64,000 bases of DNA from Amarobacillus sp046328225. Lineage in GTDB: Bacteria; Chloroflexota; Dehalococcoidia; Tepidiformales; Tepidiformaceae. The DNA lies in assembly GCA_046328225.1 (NCBI GenBank), contig JAXLWZ010000016.1, positions 1 through 64,000 on the forward strand. Direction: 5' to 3'. The first letter of the stretch is position 1, and each line of letters opens with the position of its first letter. The notes under the pieces were generated by a model, which saw nothing but the letters and a program-made list of their open reading frames with translations, searched no databases and was not told the DNA's origin. The position numbers and the translations under genes were made by a program. Of this stretch, positions 1 to 7,731 are shown piece by piece.

Positions 1-73
1 TCTCCGGCGTGGAGGACGGGGCGGGCGACGCGGCCTCTGCCGCACGTCGCACCCACAGCCCCTTCCACAGCAT
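1..73 (-). CDS. 5' fragment of an unidentified protein (runs off the left edge)
   Basis: An open frame on the minus strand starts at the ATG at 73..71 and leaves the window without a stop. It encodes MLWKGLWVRRAAEAASPAP and a few more residues, too little to name a family. Support is positional: a TAGGAT hexamer (80-85) ends exactly 6 nt before the ATG, the same apparently leaderless arrangement found before several well-identified genes here. It is separated by about 75 bp from the peptidase that reads the same way. A chance open frame in G+C-rich DNA cannot be excluded. Confidence 0.4.
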   Translation of the reverse strand, partial: MLWKGLWVRRAAEAASPAPSSTPE

Positions 74-79
74 GGCGAA

Positions 80-85
80 ATCCTA
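80..85 (-). promoter_or_regulatory. -10-like hexamer TAGGAT, leaderless arrangement
   Basis: TAGGAT on the minus strand, with 6 nt (TTCGCC) between it and the ATG at 73. No clear -35 is seen. The spacing would put the transcription start at the start codon. Confidence 0.35.
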
Positions 86-147
86 TCAACCGCCCGGTTG
101 GGCGCAATTGAGACCGCTCGCGAGTTCAGACCCGGTGTGAAGACGGC

Positions 148-1236
148 TCAGGCGGGATGGCGCACCGCGGCTTCGACCACAGCCGCACACTGCAGCATCT
201 CGGGGATCACGAGGTATTCGTCCTTCGTATGCTGGTTGTAGCCGCCGCGCCCGATGACCACGCTGGCGATGCCGTGGCCGCGGAAGACGTTGCCATCGGT
301 GCCACCGCCGACGGGGTGCGGGTCGGGCGTGAGGCCGAGGCCGCCAAGGACAGCGAAGATGAGGTCCGCGGCCGGGTCGCCTGGTTCGAGCTTGTAGCCC
401 GGGTAGCCCATGTGGAAGTTGGCGTCGATGCGTGCCTCGGGATGACGTTCGCGCACCTCATCGAGGTGCGCCTTCGCCCGCGAGACCAGCGTATCGACCT
501 TCTCGAACTCCATGCTGCGCATTTCGCCCTCGACCTGGCAGTGCTCCGGGACGGCGTTCCGCACGAGCCCGCCGTGAATGGTGCCCACGTTGCCGGTCGT
601 TTCGAAGTCGATGCGTCCCTGCGGCATGCCGAGGACGGCTTCGGCCGCTATGGTAATCGCGGGCACGCCTTTCTCGGGTTCGACCCCGGCGTGGGCCGCC
701 CGCCCCTGCACGGCGATGCTGTAGGTGAAGTGGTACGGCGCCTGTCCCTGGATGGACGACGGAGGGCCACCGCTGTCGATCACGATGGCGACCTTCGCGG
801 TCAGGCGGCTGTAGTCCATGTTCGTGGCGCCGACCAGGCCTACCTCCTCGCCGCGGCTGATCGCGACCTCGATGGGGCGCGCCGCGGCGGCATCTTCGTT
901 TGCAGAACGAATGACCTCAAGGATCACGGCACAACCCGCCTTGTTGTCGGCGCCAAGGATGGTGGTGCCGTCGCTGCGGATGATGTCGGGGCCATCCCAG
1001 ATGGGATGGATGCCGCGCCCGGGTTCGACCGTGTCCATGTGCGCGGAGAGGAGGATGGGCTCGCCCTCGCCGTCGCGCCGGCCGAGCACGTTGCCGTGCG
1101 CATCCTGCGATGCATCGACACCGAGCGCGCGCAAACGGCGCACGAGTTCCCCGGCGATGGCATCCTCGTCACCCGAGGGGCTATCGATCGCCACAAGCTC
1201 GAGGAACTCCTGGACGATGCGGTCGCGGTTGATCAT
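148..1236 (-). CDS. M20 family metallopeptidase (PepT-like)
   Basis: A 362-residue cytosolic zinc exopeptidase of the M20 family, closest in look to the PepT-like branch; it probably removes residues from short peptides. The di-zinc site is visible: SAHMDTVEPG (H66, D68), GADNKAG (D97), the catalytic pair in SRGEEVGLVGA (E130/E131), VIDSGG (D154), and a final His in NQHTKDEY. The dimerisation lid (GRAAHAGVEPEKG) sits between the metal-binding halves, so the enzyme looks complete. The frame stays open far upstream, but homology begins at MINRDRIVQEF, so the ATG at 1236 is chosen; CCGGAG lies about 9 nt before it. Substrate cannot be told from sequence. Confidence 0.88.
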   Translation of the reverse strand: MINRDRIVQEFLELVAIDSPSGDEDAIAGELVRRLRALGVDASQDAHGNVLGRRDGEGEPILLSAHMDTVEPGRGIHPIWDGPDIIRSDGTTILGADNKAGCAVILEVIRSANEDAAAARPIEVAISRGEEVGLVGATNMDYSRLTAKVAIVIDSGGPPSSIQGQAPYHFTYSIAVQGRAAHAGVEPEKGVPAITIAAEAVLGMPQGRIDFETTGNVGTIHGGLVRNAVPEHCQVEGEMRSMEFEKVDTLVSRAKAHLDEVRERHPEARIDANFHMGYPGYKLEPGDPAADLIFAVLGGLGLTPDPHPVGGGTDGNVFRGHGIASVVIGRGGYNQHTKDEYLVIPEMLQCAAVVEAAVRHPA

Positions 1237-1343
1237 GCGGACGGCTCCGGAGCGGTTGGTGCGACGAAGGATAGCGGGAGTCCCGGAAACGTGGCGGGGG
1301 GCCCGTGCGGGCCGCCTCGCCTGTGCCGAACAGGGATCGGGCG

Positions 1344-2435
1344 CTACTTGGCGCCGACACCGAGGCGCTTCGACGCGCCGGTCTCGTAGCCTACCTCCGC
1401 GAGCATCGCGTGGATGGAGCGGCAATGGCTGACGATGCGCCCGGCGTCGCGGCCCACCGCCTGCTTGCCATCGCAAAGCGCCTCGGCGGGGTTCGAATGA
1501 ATGTCGAACTCGATGCCGTTGGAGCCCGCGGCCACGAAGCCGTAGGCCACGCGCTCGACGAGCTTCCGGTCCCCCGAGGAGTGGCTCGGGTCGGCGATGA
1601 GCGGGAGGTGGGACCGTTGCCGCACAAGCGGGATCATCGAGATGTCGGCGGCGAAGCGCGTCTCGGTCTCGAATGACTTGATGCCGCGGTAGCAGAGGAT
1701 GACGTTCGGGTTGCCGTGCGCCGTCGACCGCCCCGCGCGATCCACGCCCGACATGATGTAGGCGGCGGCGCAGAGCCACTCGGTCATGTCGTTGCCGAAG
1801 CCGTGCTTGAGCACGACCGGCACCTGCACGCGCGAAAGCTCCTCCAGCAGCGGCGAGTACTGCGCGCTGCGGGCGCCAATCTGGATGATGTCGATCCCTG
1901 CCTTGAGGAACGCGTCCAGGTGGCGAAGGTCGATGAGCTCGGACACGGTGGGAAGGCCCGTCTCAGCCTTCATCGCCGCCGCGATCTCCAGGCCGCGATC
2001 GATATCGAGGCCGCGGTAGTCGTAGGGGCTGGTGCGGGACTTGTCCACGAAGGCGCGCAGGACATCGACGCCGGCCTCCTTCGACATGCGCGCGGAGTCG
2101 AGCGCCTGCTGCTCGCTTTCGATGGCACAGGGGCCGCCGAAAACGGTCAGGTTCTCGCCGCCGATCTTGAGGCCGCTGTCCAGGGTGATGACGGTGTCCT
2201 CAGGCTGGAACTGGCGGCTCGCGTCCTTGTACTTGACGCTGATGCGGATGACGCGGTCGACGCCGGGCAGCTCGGTGATGCGGCCTTCGTCGATGATGCC
2301 GGCGATGCCCTTGACGCCGATGACGGTGGTGTCGCCTTCGATCGTCTCGCAGCGCAGGCCGTAGTCGCGCGTAATGCGGTCGATGACTCGCTGGGTCTGT
2401 TCGCCGGACGCGCCCGGCGCCATGTGGATGATCAT
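1344..2435 (-). CDS. aroF: 3-deoxy-7-phosphoheptulonate synthase (DAHP synthase, AroF/AroA-beta type)
   Basis: Condenses phosphoenolpyruvate and erythrose 4-phosphate, the first step of the shikimate pathway. The 363-residue protein has an N-terminal ferredoxin/ACT-like domain (about residues 1-75, MIIHMAPGASGEQTQRVIDR) followed by the catalytic barrel with GGPCAIESEQQ, DKSRTSPYDYRG, IQIGARSAQYSPLL, VVLKHGFGNDMTEWLCAAAY, CYRGIKSFE and IADPSHSSGDR. This layout marks the KDO8PS-like DAHP synthases, whose N-terminal domain can carry feedback inhibition. Length and motifs are complete. It reads away from the RNA methyltransferase at 2571 and lies about 105 bp upstream of the peptidase, so it may be transcribed with it. 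Confidence 0.93.
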   Translation of the reverse strand: MIIHMAPGASGEQTQRVIDRITRDYGLRCETIEGDTTVIGVKGIAGIIDEGRITELPGVDRVIRISVKYKDASRQFQPEDTVITLDSGLKIGGENLTVFGGPCAIESEQQALDSARMSKEAGVDVLRAFVDKSRTSPYDYRGLDIDRGLEIAAAMKAETGLPTVSELIDLRHLDAFLKAGIDIIQIGARSAQYSPLLEELSRVQVPVVLKHGFGNDMTEWLCAAAYIMSGVDRAGRSTAHGNPNVILCYRGIKSFETETRFAADISMIPLVRQRSHLPLIADPSHSSGDRKLVERVAYGFVAAGSNGIEFDIHSNPAEALCDGKQAVGRDAGRIVSHCRSIHAMLAEVGYETGASKRLGVGAK

Positions 2436-2558
2436 TCGTGGAAGCCCCGGTTATGTTGAAAGACCATTGTGGCCCGCGGCAAGGTTATGGGCGAAGGCGC
2501 CGGTAAGGCCCGCACCCGGCGCCTTCGCGGCAGGTTCGCCCATGCCCCGGCGCGACCG

Positions 2559-2564
2559 TACAGT
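2559..2564 (+). promoter_or_regulatory. -10-like hexamer TACAGT, leaderless arrangement
   Basis: TACAGT ends 6 nt before the ATG at 2571, with no Shine-Dalgarno between. It supports that ATG over upstream in-frame candidates. No good -35 was found. Confidence 0.4.
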
Positions 2565-2570
2565 GAACGC

Positions 2571-3797
2571 ATGGGCCGCCGTTCCCGCCGTGCGTCCGCC
2601 AACCTCACTCCCGCAACCGGGGAGGTACTGACGCTGCGTTGCGGCCCGATCGTCTCGGGTGGCGCCTCGCTCGCGCATCTTGAGGATGGGCGGGTGGTGC
2701 TGGTGGCTTTCGCGGCCCCGGGCGAGTTGGTCGAAGCCACCGTGGACCGCCCCCATGCGGATTATGTCGAGGCCCATGTCACCAGGGTGATCGAGCCATC
2801 GCCCGACCGCGTGGAGCCGCCGTGCCCGGTGTTCGGGCAGTGCGGGGGGTGCCAGCTCCAGCATCTTGCCTACCCGGCGCAGCTGGCCGCGAAAGAAGCG
2901 GTCGTGCGCGAGCAGCTGCGGCGCATCGGCCACCTCGACGACAGCGTCGTGCGCCCCATCCGCGGCGCGGAGCACCCATGGGCGTATCGCAACCACGTGC
3001 GCTTCTCCACGGGCAAGCTCTATGGCGATGTTGGCTTCATGGCCCGAGGCGGGCGGCCGCTGCTCAAGATCGACCACTGCCCCATCTCCGACCCATGGGT
3101 GAATGAGCTGCTTCCGCGTCTCCAGGGCCGGGGGAGCGGGCTGCATCAAATCCAGGTGCGCCGGGGGGCAACCACGGGAAGCTTCCTCGTGTACCCCGCG
3201 ATTCCCGGGATGGAGGCGGAGACGGGCCAGAAGGCGTACCTCGAGGAGCTCGGGGGTGCGAAGTTCCAGGTGAGCGCGTCCGCGTTCTTCCAGGTGAACC
3301 ACGCCCAGGCCGAGGAGATGGCCCGCCTCGTCGGCGAGGCCCTGCCGGAGCGGGGCGAACTCCTGGTGGACGCCTTCGCCGGGGTGGGCACCTTCGCCGT
3401 GCTGTTCGCCGACAGGTTCCGGCGGGTGCTCGCCATCGAGGAGTCGCACGCGGCCGCGAAAGACGCCCACGAAAACGTCATCCATGCACCGAACGTCCAG
3501 GTGAAGGCGGGCAAGGTCGAGGACATCCTCCCACTGCTCGATACGTCCCCGGACGCGATCCTGCTGGACCCGCCGCGCCCTGGCTGCTACCCGACCGTGC
3601 TCGAAGCCATCATTCGCTTCCGGCCGTCGGTAGTGGTGTACGTGTCGTGCAACCCCGCGACGATTGCGCGCGACCTGCGCGTGCTCGTGGACGGCGGCTA
3701 CCGGGTCGACCATGTGACGCCACTCGACATGTTCCCCCAGACGGGGCACATCGAATGCGTCACCCGGCTTTCGCTGGCCGACCCCTCGCCGGCGTGA
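2571..3797 (+). CDS. Class I SAM-dependent RNA (uracil-C5) methyltransferase, RumA/TrmA family
   Basis: Methylates C5 of a uridine in rRNA or tRNA. The 408-residue protein has an N-terminal TRAM RNA-binding domain (about residues 18-75), an iron-sulfur type cysteine set (C85, C91, C94 in CPVFGQCGGCQ, plus the Cys of DHCPISDPW), and a Rossmann methyltransferase domain with VDAFAGVGTF, LLDPPRPGC and the catalytic-Cys motif YVSCNPATIARDL. It is therefore a RumA-like (RlmC/RlmD) enzyme; the target base cannot be assigned. The ATG at 2571 is preferred because the -10-like TACAGT sits 6 nt upstream. Its TGA overlaps the GTG start of maf (GTGA), implying translational coupling. Confidence 0.92.
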   Translation: MGRRSRRASANLTPATGEVLTLRCGPIVSGGASLAHLEDGRVVLVAFAAPGELVEATVDRPHADYVEAHVTRVIEPSPDRVEPPCPVFGQCGGCQLQHLAYPAQLAAKEAVVREQLRRIGHLDDSVVRPIRGAEHPWAYRNHVRFSTGKLYGDVGFMARGGRPLLKIDHCPISDPWVNELLPRLQGRGSGLHQIQVRRGATTGSFLVYPAIPGMEAETGQKAYLEELGGAKFQVSASAFFQVNHAQAEEMARLVGEALPERGELLVDAFAGVGTFAVLFADRFRRVLAIEESHAAAKDAHENVIHAPNVQVKAGKVEDILPLLDTSPDAILLDPPRPGCYPTVLEAIIRFRPSVVVYVSCNPATIARDLRVLVDGGYRVDHVTPLDMFPQTGHIECVTRLSLADPSPA

Positions 3798-4411
3798 CGC
3801 GCGTCGTGCTCGCATCGGCCTCGCCCCGGCGTCGCGAGCTGTTGCGGGCGCTCCTCCCGGCGTTCGACGTGGCCTCCTCGGATGCGCCGGAACCGTTCGA
3901 AAGCAGCCCCATCCAGGACGCCGAGCGGCTCGCGCTGGCAAAAGCCCGCGCCCTGGCCGACGCTTTTCCGGGCGCGATGCTCATCGGAGCCGACACGATC
4001 GTCTTCGATGGGGCCACGGCCTATGCCAAGCCAGAGGACGCCGCCGATGCCGTCCGCATGCTGCGCGAGTTGCGCGGGCGAGAGCACGGCGTCGTGACGG
4101 GGGTCGCCCTTGCATATGACAGCGGCGCCGTGGCCGGGCATTGCGTGAGCCGCGTGATCATGGCGGCCCTTCCCGATAGCGTCATCGCCGCCTATGTGGC
4201 CAGTGGCCGGCCGCTCGACAAGGCGGGCGCCTACGCAATCCAGGATGAGGACGTGCCCACCGTCGCGCGGCTGGAGGGCTGCTACTGCAACGTGATGGGG
4301 CTGCCGCTCTGGACGCTGCGACGCATGCTGGTCGCGGCCGAAGTGCCGGCCGCCGACCCGGGCGAGACCTACGCGCGCTGCGCCTCCTGCCCCGGCCGCC
4401 ACGGCGCCTGA
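3794..4411 (+). CDS. maf: Maf family nucleoside triphosphate pyrophosphatase
   Basis: Hydrolyses non-canonical or modified nucleoside triphosphates (house-cleaning dTTP/UTP-type pyrophosphatase). The 205-residue protein shows the family signature LASASPRRRELL at its N-terminus, the catalytic GADTIV, KPEDAADAVRMLRELRGREH, PLDKAGAYAIQ and LEGCYCNVMGLPLW. The start is the GTG at 3794, which overlaps the preceding stop by three bases and lets the signature begin at residue 4. The tail is unusual in ending with a Cys-rich CARCASC stretch of unknown role. Downstream DNA is the start of a heavily frameshifted region. Confidence 0.92.
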   Translation: MTRVVLASASPRRRELLRALLPAFDVASSDAPEPFESSPIQDAERLALAKARALADAFPGAMLIGADTIVFDGATAYAKPEDAADAVRMLRELRGREHGVVTGVALAYDSGAVAGHCVSRVIMAALPDSVIAAYVASGRPLDKAGAYAIQDEDVPTVARLEGCYCNVMGLPLWTLRRMLVAAEVPAADPGETYARCASCPGRHGA

Positions 4412-4467
4412 CCGCACACACCCGGCGCTTCGACCGCTAGAATGCCGCCACGAACGGAGGGAGTGTC

Positions 4468-5231
4468 GTGGCTACATCGACCGCGACGGCGTGAAGATCC
4501 ACTACGAGGTGGCCGGGGAATGGCCTGGCCGTGGTGTTGAGCCATGGCTACAGCGCGGCCGGCGCTGTGGCGGCCGCAGGTGCCGGCTGAGCGAGCGCTA
4601 CCGCGTCATCACCTGGGACATGCGCGGCCACGGGGAGAGCGACAGCCCCGACGACCCGGCGCTGTACTCCGAAGCGCACTCCTGCGCCGATATCGCCGCG
4701 ATCCTGGGCGAGCTGGGCATCGCGAAGGCGGTCATCGGCGGGCTGTCGCTCGGCGGGTATACGTCCTTCGCCTTTAACGTCCGCTACCCACGGTGATGGT
4801 GCAGGCGCTGATGCTGTTCGACACCGGGCCGGGATACCTGGCCGAAGGCCCGCGACGGCTGGAACGAGACCGCCGAACGCCGGGCGGTGAACTTCGAGAC
4901 GAAGGGGCTGGACGCGCTCGGTGGGAGCGCCGAGGTCCGCGTGAGCACGCACCGTTCCGCGCAGGGCCTGGCCAACGCGGCGCGGGGCATGCTCGCCCAG
5001 TTCGACTCACGGGTCATCGAATCGCTCGAGACCATCTCCGTGCCCACGCTTGTGCTGGTCGGGGACCGTGACGAGCCGTTCCTTGGTGCAACGGACTACA
5101 TGGCGAACAAGATCCCGAACGCGACGAAGGCTGTCGTCGCCGACGCGGGCCACGCCTCGAGCCTTGGACCAGCCGGAAACTTTCAACCGCGTGGTCCTGG
5201 AATTATGGACGGACTCGCGCTCGGGGGATGA
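4468..5231 (+). pseudogene. Alpha/beta hydrolase, broken by several frameshifts
   Basis: Translation of three frames together gives one alpha/beta-hydrolase: YIDRDGVKIHYEVAG, then (shifted) GLAVVLSHGYSAAGA, WRPQVPA, then LSERYRVITWDMRGHGESD, the nucleophile elbow GGLSLGGYTS, then LMLFDTGPGY, VPTLVLVGDRDEPFL, VADAGHAS and a C-terminus near VVLEFMDGLALGG. At least five single-base shifts are needed, the first just after the GTG start. A TAGAAT hexamer (4438-4443) and GGAGGGAG precede the start. Because the two following genes are damaged the same way, sequencing or assembly error is at least as likely as real decay. Substrate is unknown. Confidence 0.75.
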
Positions 5232-5623
5232 TGCGCGCCACTATCACGCTGCGCACCGGCGCGCGCGAAGAGCTCATCGATGTCACCGAGCGGGTTCGCG
5301 CGGCGCTGCGCATGGCCAACGCGGTCGATGGTGTGGTGACGCTCTTCGTGCCGCACACCACGGCCGCCGTCACGGTGAACGAGAACGCGGACCCGGCGGT
5401 GCAGCGGGACATGCTCGGCTGGCTCGCGCGGCTGGTACCGCGGGAGGCGCCCTTCGCACACCCGGAGGGCAACAGCGACGACACATCAAGGCGGCCTGGT
5501 CGGGCCATCCGTGCAGGTGCCATTCGCCGGCAGGCGGGCCTCGCCCAGGCCGGTGGCAGGGCATCTACTTCTGCGAATTCGACGGCCCGCGCGAACGCCA
5601 GGTGGAGGTCGTCGCGCGGGTGA
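5228..5623 (+). pseudogene. YjbQ/UPF0047 family protein, frameshifted in its C-terminal half
   Basis: The first 80 residues are an intact YjbQ-type protein: TLFVPHTTAAVTVNENADP, VQRDMLGWLARLVP and HPEGNSD. The family is small, trimeric and metal-binding, with reported secondary thiamine-phosphate synthase activity. After residue about 80 the frame is lost, but the expected end is readable in other frames: HIKAA, VQVPFAG, RWQGIYFCEFDGPRERQVEVVA. Two to four single-base indels in G/C runs explain this. The start codon overlaps the stop of the preceding hydrolase (ATGA), so the two are probably translationally coupled. Confidence 0.75.
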
Positions 5624-5671
5624 GTGCGGCGGGCGCTGCCCCGCAGTCGCGCGGCAGGCCCGGCGCCGCCG

Positions 5672-5677
5672 TACACT
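5672..5677 (+). promoter_or_regulatory. -10-like hexamer TACACT before fumarase
   Basis: TACACT ends 6 nt before the fumarase ATG at 5684 (CGATCC between), with no Shine-Dalgarno. Same arrangement as at 2559 and 60905. Confidence 0.4.
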
Positions 5678-5683
5678 CGATCC

Positions 5684-6925
5684 ATGACCGAAGAAGCCTC
5701 CACGCGCGTCGAGCACGACACCATCGGCGAGTACGCCGTCCCCGCCAACGCCTACTACGGCATCGACACGGCCCGCGCGGCCGCGAACTTCCCAATCAGC
5801 GGGCTGCGGCTGCCGCGGCCATTCCTGCGCGCGCTGGGCAACATCAAACGCGCGGCGGCGCTCGCCAACCGCGACCTGGGGCTCCTCCCCGCCGAACACG
5901 CCGGCGCCATCGTCACGGCCGCGGGCGAAGTCATGGCCGGGGACTGGGATGCCGAGTTCGTGGTCGACGTCTTCCAGACGGGGTCCGGCACTTCGACCAA
6001 CATGAACGCGAACGAGGTGATCGCGAACCGTGCGAACGAGCTGCTCAGGTGCGGCCCGAAGAGCGTCTACACGCCCATCCGTGGACGACCACGTGAACAA
6101 GGGCCAGTCGTCAAACGACGTCATTCCCACCGCGCTTCACCTCGCCGCGATGGTGGAAACGCAGCGCCGCCTCTTGCCCGCGCTGTACAAGCTCGAGGCC
6201 TCGTTGCAGGCGAAGGCGACGCAGTTCGACGGGGTGGTGAAGACGGGCCGCACGCACCTCATGGATGCGACGCCTATCCGGCTCGGGCAGGAGTTCCGGG
6301 GATACGCCGGGCAGGCCGAACGTGCGCGCCGGCGGGTCACACGTCGCGGGCGAGGCGCTTCGCGGGTGCGCGGTGGGACCGCCGTGGGCACCGGCGTGAA
6401 CACGCATCGGGGAGTTCGCCGCCCGCGCCATCGCCTACCTGAACGAAGGCGAACGGCTGCAGCTTCGCGAGACGAACAACCACTTCCAGGCACAGGCCAC
6501 CATGGACGCCGTCGTCGAGGCGAGCGGCGAGCTGCGCACCGTGGTTTCGCTGCTGAAGATTGCGAACGACATCCGGCTCATGGGGAGCAGGCCGCGGGCG
6601 GGGCTGTACGAACTCGCGCTTCCCGCCCTGCAGCCCGGCGGCTCCATCATGCCGGGAAGGTGAAAACCCGGTAATCCCCGAGGCCGTCGTGCAGGTCGCC
6701 GCGCAGGTGGTGGGAAACGACGCCACCATCGCGATGTGCGGCCAATGGGGCTTCTTCGAACTGAACACGATGTGGCCGGTCGCCGCGCCACAACCTGCTG
6801 CAATCCATTGCGCTGCTCACGAGTGCGGCAAGCGTGCTCGCCGAGAAGTGCGTGGACGGGCTGGAGGCGACGGAGAACGGCCCCCGCATGGTCGAGAGGG
6901 CCTCAGCATCGGGACACCGCTCCGG
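5684..6925 (+). pseudogene. fumC: Class II fumarate hydratase, frameshifted and cut off at the 3' end
   Basis: Interconverts fumarate and malate in the TCA cycle. Intact stretches in successive frames give EHDTIGEYAVPANAYYG, FQTGSGTSTNMNANEVIANR, VDDHVNKGQSSNDVIPTALH, VVKTGRTHLMDATPIRLGQE, AVGTGVNTH, LRETNNHFQAQATMDAVVE and the superfamily signature GGSIMPGKVNPVIPEAV (with one shift), then QWGFFELNTMWPV and ENGPRMVERGLSIGTPL. Homology stops near 6925, leaving out the usual final C-terminal residues. About six frame changes are needed. A fumarase in this state would be non-functional, so assembly error is a serious alternative. Aspartase or argininosuccinate-lyase relatives fit less well. Confidence 0.8.
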
Positions 6926-6930
6926 CGGAC

Positions 6931-7119
6931 CGGGTTTGTGCCCGTGCCTCCAGGTTCCGACGGGAGCACAAGGTGGAACAGCCCTCCCGCACGCATCCGG
7001 TCGACAAGGTCCCGGGGGAGCGCCCCCGCGGCCGCGGCCTCGGTGGCGCGCTCACGGATCTCCGGCGCGAGCGCACGGGCGCTCTCCATGGGACGCGAAA
7101 CTTGGGCGGACAGGGTCAT
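6931..7119 (-). pseudogene. 5' fragment of an acyl-CoA dehydrogenase-like flavoprotein
   Basis: From the ATG at 7119 the minus strand encodes about 63 residues of an acyl-CoA dehydrogenase or related flavin monooxygenase: RALAPEIRERATEAAAAG, LPRDLVDRMRAGGLFHLVLP and a GGTGTNP loop. A complete protein would have roughly 320 more residues, but homology ends near 6931, where fumarase sequence begins on the other strand. The upstream signals are intact: GGGAGG 5 nt before the ATG and TATACT further up. A gene with a good promoter and no body points to a deletion, an inversion endpoint or a chimeric join. Confidence 0.65.
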
Positions 7120-7135
7120 GGCAACCTCCCGCCGC

Positions 7136-7141
7136 AGTATA
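7136..7141 (-). promoter_or_regulatory. -10 hexamer TATACT before the acyl-CoA dehydrogenase fragment
   Basis: TATACT (minus strand) lies 16 nt before the ATG at 7119, with GGGAGG between. A convincing -35 was not found. Confidence 0.4.
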
Positions 7142-7208
7142 GACATGCACAATCGCCAAAACGATGGGCAATATCACACGTTCACGGTCGCAGGCGGCGC
7201 CGGGCGGC

Positions 7209-7727
7209 TCAATCGAGCGCGTTGCGCAGCCGCGTCCCCGAGAATTCCAGCGTCGAGCCGATGACTTCGGCCCAGAGCCCCTTGAGCCGCGGCTGCACGC
7301 GCAGGTCGACGCCTTCGTCGCGGATGCGGTCCGGGAGCCCCGTGAGCGGCTCCACCGAAAGCGGCTCCACCGCCTGGGGGCTGACGTAGTGCCCGGCGGT
7401 GGCGTCGTTGAGCACGAAGCTCGCGGGTGGGAGCAGGTAGCGGTAGACGGTGGCCGCGAGCAGGCGCTCCCACCACGCCTCCTCGACCACCATCACGAAA
7501 CGCGCCCCTTCGACGATGCCGAAGCGCTCGCGGTCGGCGTCCGTGGTTCGTTCGTTCGCCCAGAAGCAGGCGCGAGGACATTCGCGCGGGACGTAGTACA
7601 TGGGGGCGTGCCAGGCATCGATGGCCCACACGAGGGCATCGACCTCGGGCCGGGCCAGGGGCGAACGCGGAACGAACCGGGCAATGCCCGGTTCGTCGCT
7701 GAAGTGGTAGAGCGGCCCGGCGGCCAC
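7209..7727 (-). CDS. DUF6886 family protein
   Basis: A 172-residue cytosolic protein that I recognise as DUF6886-like from its N-terminal PLYHFSDEPGIARFVPR, VWAIDAWHAPMYYVPRECPR and FWANERT. No catalytic function is established for this family that I know of. The chosen GTG start at 7727 follows the stop of the acyl-CoA synthetase alpha subunit by 4 nt, so it is probably the third gene of that operon; an upstream in-frame ATG at 7781 would overlap the previous gene by about 50 bp. The C-terminal third (LWAEVIGSTLEFSGTRLRNALD) is less conserved-looking. The link to CoA metabolism rests only on position. Confidence 0.7.
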   Translation of the reverse strand: MAAGPLYHFSDEPGIARFVPRSPLARPEVDALVWAIDAWHAPMYYVPRECPRACFWANERTTDADRERFGIVEGARFVMVVEEAWWERLLAATVYRYLLPPASFVLNDATAGHYVSPQAVEPLSVEPLTGLPDRIRDEGVDLRVQPRLKGLWAEVIGSTLEFSGTRLRNALD

Positions 7728-7731
7728 GGTG

